From assembly GCA_024234855.1 (NCBI GenBank), contig JACKNN010000005.1, positions 62,001 through 126,000 on the forward strand: a stretch of 64,000 nt of DNA. The letters are read 5' to 3'. Within the stretch, counting starts at the first letter, position 1. Each line of letters opens with the position of its first letter. Below are positions 1 to 8,144 of the stretch, one piece after another. A model generated the notes under the pieces. It did not search any database. It saw nothing but the letters and a program-made list of their open reading frames with translations, and was not told the origin of the DNA. Source of the DNA: Pseudomonadales bacterium. Its GTDB lineage: Bacteria; Pseudomonadota; Gammaproteobacteria; Pseudomonadales; Halieaceae. Made by a program: the position numbers and the translations under genes.

Positions 1-1235
1 GTGTTGATACCACCGGCATCCTGCAGGCGCAGGTCCTCCAGTTCGAGTCGTCCGTTTTCATGGCTGCCGGCCATGCGTACGTCCAAAGCCCCATAACCGG
101 GAGCGCTGGCCGTCGCGTCCAGCTGGAATACCTGGCGCGCGAGCCCACCGCTGACGTCAAGCTGCAGGGGGGCCGTAAAGCCAAGCTCCGCCAGCGATGG
201 CGGCACTTCAACCAGTTCATTCAGCGCCAGCACCTGCGGCCAGTCCGCCTGGAGCGACAGCTGGAAAGGCAGCGCCGGATCGAGCGTGTCGGCGCTGGCG
301 CTGGCGGCGATACTGAGCTGGCCACCGGTCCGGACCTCCACCGTCAGGGCCCGGAGATCCCCGCCGGCGCTGAAGCTCAGTTCGGAGCCCAGCACAGCGG
401 GCCAACCAGCAACCGGCGGCAGCGTCGCCGTGCCCTCTGCGATCAACGGCCAGCGCTCGGCAAACTCGATCTGCGCGCCGGTCTGCCACTGGCCGAGCCC
501 GGGGGAGCGCAAGCTCAGCTCCGCAAGGCGCAGCCGGGTCGCGCGCCAGTCGCCGCCGCGCAGGCGCAGCGATTCGAACGCCTGCCGGGTGCCGTCAATA
601 TCCAGCGCCGCCCCCTGCAGCTCCAGTTCCTCCACCTGCAATCGCAGGGGCAGGCTGATACGGGGCATCCCCGGCGCGGGGCTGTCATCACCACCCTCGG
701 CCAGGATCAGTTGGGCATCCTGCACCAGCGCCCGCCCCACCCTGACCGTCGAACCGCTGATGGCCACTGCTCCCTCTATCCTCCCCTGGCGCCACTGCCC
801 CCCTTGCCACACGACACTCAGCGCATCGACTTGCAGGTTTGCAGCTTCCATGGGTACGGGAAACTCGAACAGGCTATCATCATCGCTATTTTGTGGCGGC
901 ACAGGCTCGGTCGCCGGTTCCGCTAGTAACTCCAGGCTCAAATCCTGCGCATACAGCTGGGAAAAACAGATTCTGCTGTGCCACAGGCAATTCGGCGACA
1001 GCTCAATGACCAGCCCCGCCAGCGCCAGGCGCAGGCCCTCACCGTTCCACACCAGCCGTTCGAGCAGGATCTCACCCGCCAGGGCGCCGCCGCCGTAAGT
1101 CAGCTCGACGGGCAGCAGGCGCGCCGCGCTTTCTAGCAGCCAGCGACTTCCCCGTTCGGTGAAGGGCAGGAATGCCGCCGTGAGCACCGGCACCAGCACC
1201 AGGTACGCCAGCACCCGCCACCACAGCCGGCTCAA
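1..1235 (-). CDS. tamB: TamB, translocation and assembly module inner-membrane component (3' part missing)
   Basis: The reading frame is open from 1235 to the left edge, about 411 codons, so the C-terminal part lies outside the window. It starts with LSRLWWRVLAYLVLVPVL, an N-terminal signal anchor, followed by beta-rich repetitive sequence (LEDLRLQDAGG, LQVDALSVVW) typical of the TamB/AsmA repeating beta-groove family. TamB spans the periplasm and works with TamA in outer-membrane protein assembly and lipid transport. The start is a TTG whose last two bases are the first two of the tamA stop TGA (TTGA overlap), so translation is probably coupled. A GTG lies seven codons further in. Identity rests on the sequence style and on the directly upstream tamA. 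Confidence 0.88.
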   Translation of the reverse strand, partial: MSRLWWRVLAYLVLVPVLTAAFLPFTERGSRWLLESAARLLPVELTYGGGALAGEILLERLVWNGEGLRLALAGLVIELSPNCLWHSRICFSQLYAQDLSLELLAEPATEPVPPQNSDDDSLFEFPVPMEAANLQVDALSVVWQGGQWRQGRIEGAVAISGSTVRVGRALVQDAQLILAEGGDDSPAPGMPRISLPLRLQVEELELQGAALDIDGTRQAFESLRLRGGDWRATRLRLAELSLRSPGLGQWQTGAQIEFAERWPLIAEGTATLPPVAGWPAVLGSELSFSAGGDLRALTVEVRTGGQLSIAASASADTLDPALPFQLSLQADWPQVLALNELVEVPPSLAELGFTAPLQLDVSGGLARQVFQLDATASAPGYGALDVRMAGSHENGRLELEDLRLQDAGGIN

Positions 1236-2986
1236 AACTCGGCCCCTATATTCAGCACGAGCCGCCATTCCGGGTCGTCCTCGCTGACACTGTTGGCCAC
1301 CTCGACCCGAACGGCACCGACGGGCGACATATAGTGAACACCGAAGCCCGGGCCAACCTTGAGATTAAAATCGGTGGAATCGAAGGCGTCTCCGGCGTCA
1401 ACAAACACCGCGCCGCGCCAGGTATCGGTAAAATAGTACTGGTATTCCAGCGTGCCGGTTACCAGCCGGTCGCCACCGACAACCAGCGTCTGCTGGCTAC
1501 CGTTATCGCGAGTGACCTCGATTTCACCGCCGATGGACTGGTAGCCGAAGGCCCGGAGGCTCTGGGAACCCCCGGCAAAAAAGCGCAGCGAGGGCGCGAG
1601 GTTTATCCGGTCATCGTCCGCTATGAATACCGCGCCAAGGGCTGTGCGGGCGACGACGCGGTGCCGGGGAGCCGGTGTCACCACGTAGCTGAAATTTGCG
1701 GTAAGTCGCAGCAGGTCGATATCCGACCCCAGGTCCGCGCTGGCGCCCTCGAGCTGGTAGAACTGGCTGAACCCGCTGCTGGGGTCCACCAGTGAGCCGC
1801 CGCGATCGCTGCGGGAAAGCGTAAAGCCCGGCAGCAGGTAACTGCTGTTGTAATGCGTGTTTTTCAGCTCCCAGGATTCCGACAGCTCGCGCCCGGAGTA
1901 GCTGTACAGCCATTTACCCCGGCGGATTTCCCTGAGCGCACCCAGCTCCCATTGCTCGCTGTCGACATCACCAAATTTATTGTGTTCAAGCAGGACGGAC
2001 AGATGGACCACATCATCCAGCGGATGGGACAGCGGAATGGTATAGGTGAACTGGACCCGGGGATTAACCACCGAATAGGAAATACGGGTCTGCTGGCTGT
2101 GCCCATAGCGGTTCACGCGGGGGGTTCGCCAGACCATGGAAACCCGCTCCTGGGTGTCGGTGCTGTAACCCAGTCCGACATCAAAGCCGTGGCTTTGTGC
2201 CGGATGCAATGTGACCGACAATGGCACCCGGTAATCCGTCACCTGGTCGAACAGGGGCTTGATGACGACACCGGCGAAGTAGCCGGTACGCTGCAGCTGG
2301 GCCTGGAAATACTGCAACCGGGACTGGTCAAAGTAGTCTCCGGCGTGGATGGGCTGCAGCGCGGTAAGCAAACCCGGCTCCAGATCGGTGTGGCTATAGT
2401 CGATAGCGCCGAAGCGGAATCGCTGACCCGAATCGTAGTGCAGGAAGATATCGGCCTGGTCACTGACCACATTGACCTTGACCTGGCTCTGGCTGAAGCG
2501 GGCATCGAAATAACCTCGTTCCTGGCCGAGCGTGAGTACCCGGGTCTTGAAGCGTTCGTAATCGCCATGGTTGAAAACATTGCCCTCGGCGAAGGGCGCC
2601 TCCCGGAACAGCTCCTGAAAAGCCTTGTCGTCCGCCGCCGCACCGCGCAGCTCGACACTGACCTGGCCGATCAGTACCGGGTCGCCGGGCGTCACGGTAA
2701 TCTGCAGGCTCCAGACCGGCTCCGTCCGCTTGATGACCGTCTCTATATCGGGGTTGTAATACCCCAGGGCCTTCAGGCTGCTCTCCACCCGCTCCTCGGC
2801 CGTCGCCAGGAAGTTCGCCCGGTCCTGGGGTGTTTCCGGTGCGTCCCCCAGCCAGGCCCGGGCGTTGTCCAGGAGTGCACCTTTCAGGCCCACCAGCTCG
2901 TACTGCAGCAGCGGTTTGTCCGCCGCCGCCAGCGCAGATGGTACCACCAGCCACAGAAGCAGCAGGAAACCGCAGAAATAGCGCAT
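1232..2986 (-). CDS. tamA: TamA, outer-membrane Omp85-family barrel protein
   Basis: This is a 584-residue protein, close to the usual length of about 577. Residues 1-20 form a signal peptide (MRYFCGFLLLLWLVVPSALA). The region to about residue 250 reads as three POTRA domains; the rest is a beta-barrel ending in NIGAEF, with the terminal aromatic residue used for BAM recognition. The Omp85 signature is visible in the FFAGGSQSLRAFGY stretch. TamA inserts autotransporters and other proteins into the outer membrane with TamB. I chose the ATG at 2986 because it begins the signal peptide; an in-frame extension to 3100 would put 38 unlikely residues in front. It lies 16 bp after the methyltransferase gene and overlaps tamB. 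Confidence 0.93.
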   Translation of the reverse strand: MRYFCGFLLLLWLVVPSALAAADKPLLQYELVGLKGALLDNARAWLGDAPETPQDRANFLATAEERVESSLKALGYYNPDIETVIKRTEPVWSLQITVTPGDPVLIGQVSVELRGAAADDKAFQELFREAPFAEGNVFNHGDYERFKTRVLTLGQERGYFDARFSQSQVKVNVVSDQADIFLHYDSGQRFRFGAIDYSHTDLEPGLLTALQPIHAGDYFDQSRLQYFQAQLQRTGYFAGVVIKPLFDQVTDYRVPLSVTLHPAQSHGFDVGLGYSTDTQERVSMVWRTPRVNRYGHSQQTRISYSVVNPRVQFTYTIPLSHPLDDVVHLSVLLEHNKFGDVDSEQWELGALREIRRGKWLYSYSGRELSESWELKNTHYNSSYLLPGFTLSRSDRGGSLVDPSSGFSQFYQLEGASADLGSDIDLLRLTANFSYVVTPAPRHRVVARTALGAVFIADDDRINLAPSLRFFAGGSQSLRAFGYQSIGGEIEVTRDNGSQQTLVVGGDRLVTGTLEYQYYFTDTWRGAVFVDAGDAFDSTDFNLKVGPGFGVHYMSPVGAVRVEVANSVSEDDPEWRLVLNIGAEF

Positions 2987-3002
2987 GATCAGCCGGGTTG
3001 AA

Positions 3003-3623
3003 TCAGGCTTTTTGTGCCCGGCCCCACACGTTGAACCCCGCGAATTTCGGCGTGCCGGGCAAGTACATGCTATCCATCTCGCCGATATGAAAACCGCCAT
3101 CGCTCAATATCGCCGGGATATCGCGGTTGAGGTGACACCCCCCCAGGAGCTTGCCCCACCAGGGGTTAATGCGATCCTGCCAGGCGCGCACGCTGGCGTC
3201 CGGCGCCCTGCCATGCTCACAGAAAATGAGACTGCCCCCCGGGCGCAGCACCCGCGCCATGCCGTGCAGGGCGGTTATCGGGTCCGGGATAGTGCAGAGA
3301 CTGTAGGTGACCAGCACCGTATCGACGCTGGCATCCTCCAGGGGGATCTGTTCACCGGGCAGACCGACAAACTCGACATCGAAGTCCACATGCGCGGCGC
3401 GGTCTGCCGCCAGTTTCCAGGATTGCTCGGAAGGATCCAGGCCAATCAGCCGCTGGACCCGCGCGGGGTCGTAGAACGGCAGGTTGCGGCCGGTGCCAAT
3501 GCCGATTTCCAGCACAACGCCGCTGGCGAGGGGGACTACCTTCTCGCGCTGCTTTGTCATCGGCCGGGTGCCACAGGCGCAATTGATCAGCCTGGGCAAA
3601 ATCTGTCGTTCGTAAAAGCCCAT
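3003..3623 (-). CDS. Class I SAM-dependent methyltransferase, METTL7/UbiE-like
   Basis: 206 residues with a Rossmann SAM-binding motif EIGIGTG at residues 39-45, the acidic post-II loop GLDPS near 61-65 and the motif ARVLRPGGSLIF characteristic of Methyltransf_11 enzymes. The C-terminal half (W-x-I-x-P-W...GGCHLNR) resembles the METTL7/TMT1 group, whose animal members methylate thiols, so a small lipophilic or thiol substrate is possible; this is inference. The ATG at 3623 is preceded by GGAGAATCATC. The gene is first in a probable operon with tamA and tamB but has no known functional tie to them. An AT-rich palindrome with TATAAT on both strands lies just upstream. Confidence 0.8.
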   Translation of the reverse strand: MGFYERQILPRLINCACGTRPMTKQREKVVPLASGVVLEIGIGTGRNLPFYDPARVQRLIGLDPSEQSWKLAADRAAHVDFDVEFVGLPGEQIPLEDASVDTVLVTYSLCTIPDPITALHGMARVLRPGGSLIFCEHGRAPDASVRAWQDRINPWWGKLLGGCHLNRDIPAILSDGGFHIGEMDSMYLPGTPKFAGFNVWGRAQKA

Positions 3624-3649
3624 GATGATTCTCCATGCCAAACGAGGCA

Positions 3650-3661
3650 AGATTATAATCT
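3650..3661. promoter_or_regulatory. Palindromic AGATTATAATCT between divergent genes, candidate shared -10
   Basis: A perfect 12-bp palindrome in the 94-bp gap between the divergent methyltransferase and polyphosphate:AMP phosphotransferase genes. It contains TATAAT on both strands, so one sequence could serve as the -10 for both directions. No strong -35 is visible on either side at 16-18 bp. Confidence 0.4.
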
Positions 3662-3717
3662 GATGATGCGGACAAAAATACGCTAAAGTAACTCGATGCA
3701 ATCGATACGGAGCCAGA

Positions 3718-5199
3718 ATGTTTGAGACGCTGGAGGTAGGCAAGCAGATCAAGGGCAGCGACTTCAACGAACTGCAGCAACAGCTGCGGGAGCGCCTGCT
3801 CATGGCCCAGCTGGATCTCGCCGGGCGCGACTACCCGGTCATCATCGTGGTAGCGGGGCTGGATGGCGCCGGCAAGGGCTCGCTGGTGCAGCAGCTCAAT
3901 GAATGGATGGACCCCCGCTGGATAGAAACAAATACCTTCTGGGAGCATTCCGACGAGGAGGAGTCGCGCCCCTATTTCTGGCGGTTCTGGCGCAGCCTGC
4001 CGGCGCGCGGGCAAATCGGTATTTTTCTCGGATCCTGGTATACCCGGCCGGCCCAGGCCGCGGTCGGCGAGGAAATGGGGCAGGAAGAGTTCGCGCTGTA
4101 TTGCAAACAGATCGAATCTTTTGAACGCCTGCTCACCGACGATGGCGCGCTGGTCATCAAACTCTGGCTGCACATAAGTCACGATACCCAGCAGGCGCGA
4201 CTGCAGGACGATTCACCCCATCGCAAGAGCATGCCCCGCAGTTCGGATCATCCCTACGAACTGCGCGGCAAGTACAACCGCACGCTGGAGGTGTCAGAGC
4301 AACTGATACTGGCGACCGATTCAAGCCACAGCCCCTGGCAACTGCTGGAAGCCGAGGATCGCTATTACCGCGACATCACGGCTGGCGAACTGATCCTGGA
4401 GGCAATGCTGTACCGCGCCGGCAAAGAACCGGCCGCCGCGCCGCCCCATATTCCCGCCACCGAGCTTGTCACCGGACCCCAGCCTACCGTACTCAACAGT
4501 GTCGACCTGGCACTCGACCTCAAGGGAGACGAGTACAGGGAGAAACTCGAGCACTGCCAGGCACAGCTTCGGGACCTGGGCTGGCTGGCATACCAGCAGA
4601 AACGTTCGGTGGTTGCCGTATTTGAAGGCTGGGACGCCGCCGGCAAAGGCTCCGCCATCCGGCGGGTTACCCGCGCCATCGACCCACGCCTGTTCCGCCT
4701 GGTGCAATTCTCCGCCCCCACCGACGAGGAGCGTGCCCACCACTACCTCTGGCGCTTCTGGCGACAACTGCAACGGGATGGCCGCTGCACGTTTTACGAC
4801 CGCTCCTGGTATGGCCGGGTACTGGTGGAACGGGTTGAACAGTTCGCGGCCCCCGCTGAGTGGCAGCGCGCCTACAGCGAGATCAACCGGTTCGAGCGAC
4901 AGCTGGTGGAACACGGCATCATCCTGCTCAAGTTCTGGATACACATCAGCAAGGAAGAGCAGGAAAAGCGCTTTCTCGCGCGCCAGAATACCGCGCACAA
5001 ACAGCACAAACTGACTGACGACGACTGGCGCAACCGGGAAAAGTGGCACGAGTACGAACTGGCGGTGGACCAGATGGTCAGCCGCACCAGCACCCATCAT
5101 GCGCCCTGGACGCTGGTGGCGGGCAACAGCAAGCCCTACGCACGCATCCAGATTCTGGAAACTTTCTGCCGGACAATCGGCAGCGCACTGGAGGCATAG
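3718..5199 (+). CDS. pap: Polyphosphate:AMP phosphotransferase with two PPK2 domains
   Basis: 493 residues, the expected length for the two-domain PPK2 class that uses polyphosphate to convert AMP to ADP in the cytosol. The first domain has a Walker A motif GLDGAGKG at 47-54, but the Walker B region reads FLGSWYTR, so the D-R pair is lost at 104-105. The second domain has EGWDAAGKGS at 303-312 and an intact YDRSWYGR at 360-367 and is probably the active one. RBS CGGAG lies upstream of the ATG. The gene stops one base before the alcohol dehydrogenase start, so the two are probably co-transcribed. Family assignment is secure; nucleotide preference is by family. Confidence 0.93.
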   Translation: MFETLEVGKQIKGSDFNELQQQLRERLLMAQLDLAGRDYPVIIVVAGLDGAGKGSLVQQLNEWMDPRWIETNTFWEHSDEEESRPYFWRFWRSLPARGQIGIFLGSWYTRPAQAAVGEEMGQEEFALYCKQIESFERLLTDDGALVIKLWLHISHDTQQARLQDDSPHRKSMPRSSDHPYELRGKYNRTLEVSEQLILATDSSHSPWQLLEAEDRYYRDITAGELILEAMLYRAGKEPAAAPPHIPATELVTGPQPTVLNSVDLALDLKGDEYREKLEHCQAQLRDLGWLAYQQKRSVVAVFEGWDAAGKGSAIRRVTRAIDPRLFRLVQFSAPTDEERAHHYLWRFWRQLQRDGRCTFYDRSWYGRVLVERVEQFAAPAEWQRAYSEINRFERQLVEHGIILLKFWIHISKEEQEKRFLARQNTAHKQHKLTDDDWRNREKWHEYELAVDQMVSRTSTHHAPWTLVAGNSKPYARIQILETFCRTIGSALEA

Positions 5200-5200
5200 G

Positions 5201-6184
5201 ATGCGCGCGATGGTACTGGCTCGGCCGGGCGAGCCCCTGCAACTGCAACAGCTGCCAACACCGCAGCCCGGGCCGGGCGAGCTGCTGCTGAGAGTCACCG
5301 CCTGCGGCATCTGCCGCACCGACCTGCATGTGGTGGACGGCGAACTGACTGAACCGGCGCTGCCGCTGGTCCCAGGCCACCAGATCGTGGGTGAGGTCGA
5401 GGCGCTGGGCGCCGGCGTCAGCGGTTTCATCCCGGGTCAACGCGTGGGCGTGCCCTGGCTGGGCGGCAGCTGTGGACACTGCTGGTATTGCGAGCACGGG
5501 AGGGAAAACCTGTGCGACAGCGCCCGCTATACCGGCTACCAGATTAACGGCGGTTTTGCGGAGTTCACCGTCGCCGATGCCCGCTATTGCTTCGAGCTGC
5601 CGGCGCACTACGACGACCTGCAGGCGGCGCCGCTGCTCTGCGCGGGACTGATAGGCTACCGCGCCTATCGGCTGGTGGAATCTGCCGGCAGTATCGGCCT
5701 GTACGGCTTTGGCGCCGCCGCCCACATCCTGGCACAGGTGGCGCGCCATCGCGGCCAGCGCATCTATGCCTTTACCCGGCCGGGGGACACGGCCGCGCAG
5801 GCATTTGCCCTGGAGCTGGGAGCCACATGGGCGGGTGACTCCGGGCAGCAGCCACCGGAGGTGCTGGATGGCGCGATTATTTTTGCCCCGGAAGGCGCGT
5901 TGCTACCGCTCGCCCTGGGCGCGGTGCGCAAGGGCGGCAGGGTTGTGTGCGCGGGTATTCATATGTCGGATATCCCGTCGTTTCCCTACGACCTGCTCTG
6001 GGGTGAACGGGAGGTGTGCTCGGTGGCCAACCTTACCCGCCGCGACGGCGATGAATTCCTGCCCCTGGCCGCTGCCATTCCCGTGGTCACCACGGTCCAT
6101 GCCTACCCACTGGAGCGGGCAAACGAGGCGCTGGAAGATTTGCGTCGCGGCCGGTTCACGGGTGCGGCGGTACTGGTACCCTGA
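5201..6184 (+). CDS. Zinc-dependent alcohol dehydrogenase family protein
   Basis: 327 residues of the medium-chain dehydrogenase/reductase superfamily. Likely catalytic zinc ligands are C35 (CGICRTD), H60 (GHQIVGEV) and C147. Structural zinc cysteines are C91, C94, C97 and C105 (CGHCWYCEHGRENLC). The nucleotide-binding glycines are in YGFGAAAH at 168-175. The sequence fits the subfamily catalogued as zinc-binding alcohol dehydrogenase family 2 (about 325-330 residues); the physiological substrate is unknown. The ATG at 5201 follows the upstream stop by one base, with GGAGG in the tail of the preceding gene acting as RBS. It ends convergent with the dienelactone hydrolase gene. Confidence 0.88.
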   Translation: MRAMVLARPGEPLQLQQLPTPQPGPGELLLRVTACGICRTDLHVVDGELTEPALPLVPGHQIVGEVEALGAGVSGFIPGQRVGVPWLGGSCGHCWYCEHGRENLCDSARYTGYQINGGFAEFTVADARYCFELPAHYDDLQAAPLLCAGLIGYRAYRLVESAGSIGLYGFGAAAHILAQVARHRGQRIYAFTRPGDTAAQAFALELGATWAGDSGQQPPEVLDGAIIFAPEGALLPLALGAVRKGGRVVCAGIHMSDIPSFPYDLLWGEREVCSVANLTRRDGDEFLPLAAAIPVVTTVHAYPLERANEALEDLRRGRFTGAAVLVP

Positions 6185-6196
6185 CGGCAACCGGCA

Positions 6197-6916
6197 TCAG
6201 GCAAGGACTTCCTGGAGAAAATCCAGCAGCGCCGCCCATGAACGGCGGTCTGCCGCCTCGCTGTAAACCGCTCCCATGTCCGGGCTGTTGGCCGCCGGAT
6301 TGGTAAAGGCATGCACGGTGTTGCCATAGGCATGGATCTGCCAGTCAGCCCCGGCCCCGGTAAGCTCCGTCGCCAACGCGAGCATGGCCGGGGGCTGGAC
6401 CATCGGGTCGTCGTATCCATGCAGGCAGAGCACCCGTGCGGTGATCCGGTTGCCGTCAGTATTGCCGGGCGCGCCAAACAGGCCGTGGAAACTGGCCACA
6501 CCGTTCACGTCGCTGCCGGTGCGAGCCAGATCCAGCACGCACAGGCCGCCAAAACAGAAACCGATGGCCGCCACCCGCGACGGATCGACCTCCGGCTGCT
6601 GCCTCAGCACCGCCACCGCCCTGGCAACACGTTGCTGCAGCAACTCCCTGTCCTGCATCAGGGGTGTCATCAACGCCGTATTTTCCTCGGGCGTGTTACC
6701 GCGCGCGCCGTTACCGTACATATCGACCGCAAAGCCCACGTAGCCCTGCTGTGCCAGCGCGATGGCCTTGCCCTCCTCGAACTCCGTGCGCCCGGCCCAG
6801 CTGTGCACGATCGCGACCGCCGGCCCGGGCGTCGCAATGGCATCATCCCAGGCCAGGAAGCCCTTGAACGTAAGCTGGTCGTGTTGGTAATCAACGAATC
6901 GGGTCTGGATAGTCAT
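6197..6916 (-). CDS. Dienelactone hydrolase family protein
   Basis: 239 residues with an alpha/beta-hydrolase fold. The nucleophile is C121 in GFCFGG, with D169 or D170 in LHGYDD and H202 in NTVHAF completing the Cys-Asp-His triad of dienelactone hydrolases. Such enzymes open lactone rings in aromatic catabolism, but many paralogues act on other esters, and no chlorocatechol genes are nearby. The ATG at 6916 has only a weak purine run (AGAGA) upstream. It is monocistronic by position: 12 bp tail-to-tail with the alcohol dehydrogenase gene and 84 bp downstream of the DUF1145-like gene. Confidence 0.87.
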   Translation of the reverse strand: MTIQTRFVDYQHDQLTFKGFLAWDDAIATPGPAVAIVHSWAGRTEFEEGKAIALAQQGYVGFAVDMYGNGARGNTPEENTALMTPLMQDRELLQQRVARAVAVLRQQPEVDPSRVAAIGFCFGGLCVLDLARTGSDVNGVASFHGLFGAPGNTDGNRITARVLCLHGYDDPMVQPPAMLALATELTGAGADWQIHAYGNTVHAFTNPAANSPDMGAVYSEAADRRSWAALLDFLQEVLA

Positions 6917-7000
6917 GACGGCGTCTCTTTGTAGTCAGGTCGAGGAGTTACTGGCGCGCGATCAGGCGCGCCGGGGAAACGGCTGCAACAGTGTGCCTCG

Positions 7001-7258
7001 CTACTTGGGCTGCGCCGCGGCTTTCATTTCTATCATGTGGTAATAGCCGAACACAAATACCTGCAGGAGGTTGCCGACCACCGAGCCGGGCGCCTGCTGG
7101 CAGAGGCGGAAATACAGCACCATTTCGGCGCAATGCGCCACCGCCAGCGCCACCAGGACCCAGCCCGCGATGATGGCCACGGTGGTGCCGGCCTGGGTAA
7201 TTACCAGGCCCGCAAGCACGGCATAGACTATCAGGCATCCAATTTTTCCTGCTGACAT
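7001..7258 (-). CDS. Small inner-membrane protein, DUF1145/YhhL-like
   Basis: 85 residues with two or three hydrophobic segments (CLIVYAVLAGLVITQ, VAIIAGWVLVALAV) and a C-terminal GNLLQVFVFGYYHMIEM that resembles the tail of DUF1145 (E. coli YhhL) proteins. No function is established for the family. The ATG at 7258 is preceded by GGAGAGTGACG. A GTG two codons upstream overlaps the stop of the acyltransferase gene (GTGA) but would leave no room for an RBS. It is probably co-transcribed with the upstream acyltransferase gene. Confidence 0.65.
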   Translation of the reverse strand: MSAGKIGCLIVYAVLAGLVITQAGTTVAIIAGWVLVALAVAHCAEMVLYFRLCQQAPGSVVGNLLQVFVFGYYHMIEMKAAAQPK

Positions 7259-7260
7259 CG

Positions 7261-8019
7261 TCACTCTCCACTCTTCAGTTGCTTGTATGCTTCGGGATCC
7301 AGACGGCGCATTTCCGCCTCGATCCAGCGCTCTATCTCATCCATGAGTTCGCCGGCCTCCCTGCCCTGGGCGCTCACCGGCTGGCCAATCGATACGTCAA
7401 TCACGCCCGGGATAAAAGAGAACGAGCGCCGGGGCCAGCAGCGCCCCGAGGTGACGGCGATCGGAATGACGTAGGCCCCGGTGGCGACGGCCAGGCGAGT
7501 TGCACCGGCCTTGTAGCTGCCCTTGGTGCCGCGCTCGGTGCGGGTACCCTCGGGAAACATGATCATCCACTTGCCGCGGTCCATCAACACCCTGCCCTGC
7601 TCGGCGACCTTGTTCCAGGCCTCCTTGCCCTTGCTGCGGTCGATGTGAATCATATTGAGCGCACCGATGCTCCAGCCAAAAAAGGGAATTCGCAACAGTT
7701 CTTTCTTGAACACGTAGGCCAGTGGATGCGAGGTCATGCTGGGGAAAAAAAACGTCTCCCAGGTGGACTGGTGCTTGGGACACAGGATAACCCGGCGCAT
7801 ATCGTCGGCGGCGGGCAGGTTCTCCTCACCATGCAAGCGGTATTTCACGCCACCGACCAGGCGCGCGGCCACCACTACACCCTTCAACCAGGGCACCGCA
7901 AACCACCACCAGACCTTTTTATCGTCGAGCAGCAGCGAGGCAATCAGCAGCGCTATCCCACAGGGAATCAGCGAGAGCACTAGCCAGGTAAAAACCAGCG
8001 TCGAGCGGATGGCGTTCAT
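7261..8019 (-). CDS. 1-acyl-sn-glycerol-3-phosphate acyltransferase (PlsC-like)
   Basis: 252 residues. The N-terminus has a membrane segment (LVFTWLVLSLIPCGIALLIA). The acyltransferase signature appears as KHQSTWETF, an HX4E variant of the HX4D catalytic motif, followed by the phosphate-binding FPEGTRT block. The family transfers an acyl group to lysophosphatidate in phospholipid synthesis at the inner membrane. The HX4E form is common in a proteobacterial subgroup, so activity is likely but the acceptor is unproven. I chose the ATG at 8019 over an upstream start at 8085 because it begins the membrane segment. A 125-bp divergent region separates it from the metallo-hydrolase gene. Confidence 0.87.
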   Translation of the reverse strand: MNAIRSTLVFTWLVLSLIPCGIALLIASLLLDDKKVWWWFAVPWLKGVVVAARLVGGVKYRLHGEENLPAADDMRRVILCPKHQSTWETFFFPSMTSHPLAYVFKKELLRIPFFGWSIGALNMIHIDRSKGKEAWNKVAEQGRVLMDRGKWMIMFPEGTRTERGTKGSYKAGATRLAVATGAYVIPIAVTSGRCWPRRSFSFIPGVIDVSIGQPVSAQGREAGELMDEIERWIEAEMRRLDPEAYKQLKSGE

Positions 8020-8144
8020 GCATGGATCCAGCAGAGTCGGGCAGAGCATTAAACCAGATTGTATGCCAGGTATAAAACCTTCCACATGTATTCAGGCGCA
8101 ATTGTGCGTAATAATGGACCTCTTAAATTGCGTGGAGCGGCAGT

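Noticed and set aside
60..1098. Two long plus-strand frames (288 and 270 codons) over the tamB region
   Set aside because: The minus strand has a continuous TamB frame from 1235 to the edge with signal anchor and repeat character; the plus frames have Arg/Gln/Pro-rich noise typical of shadows.
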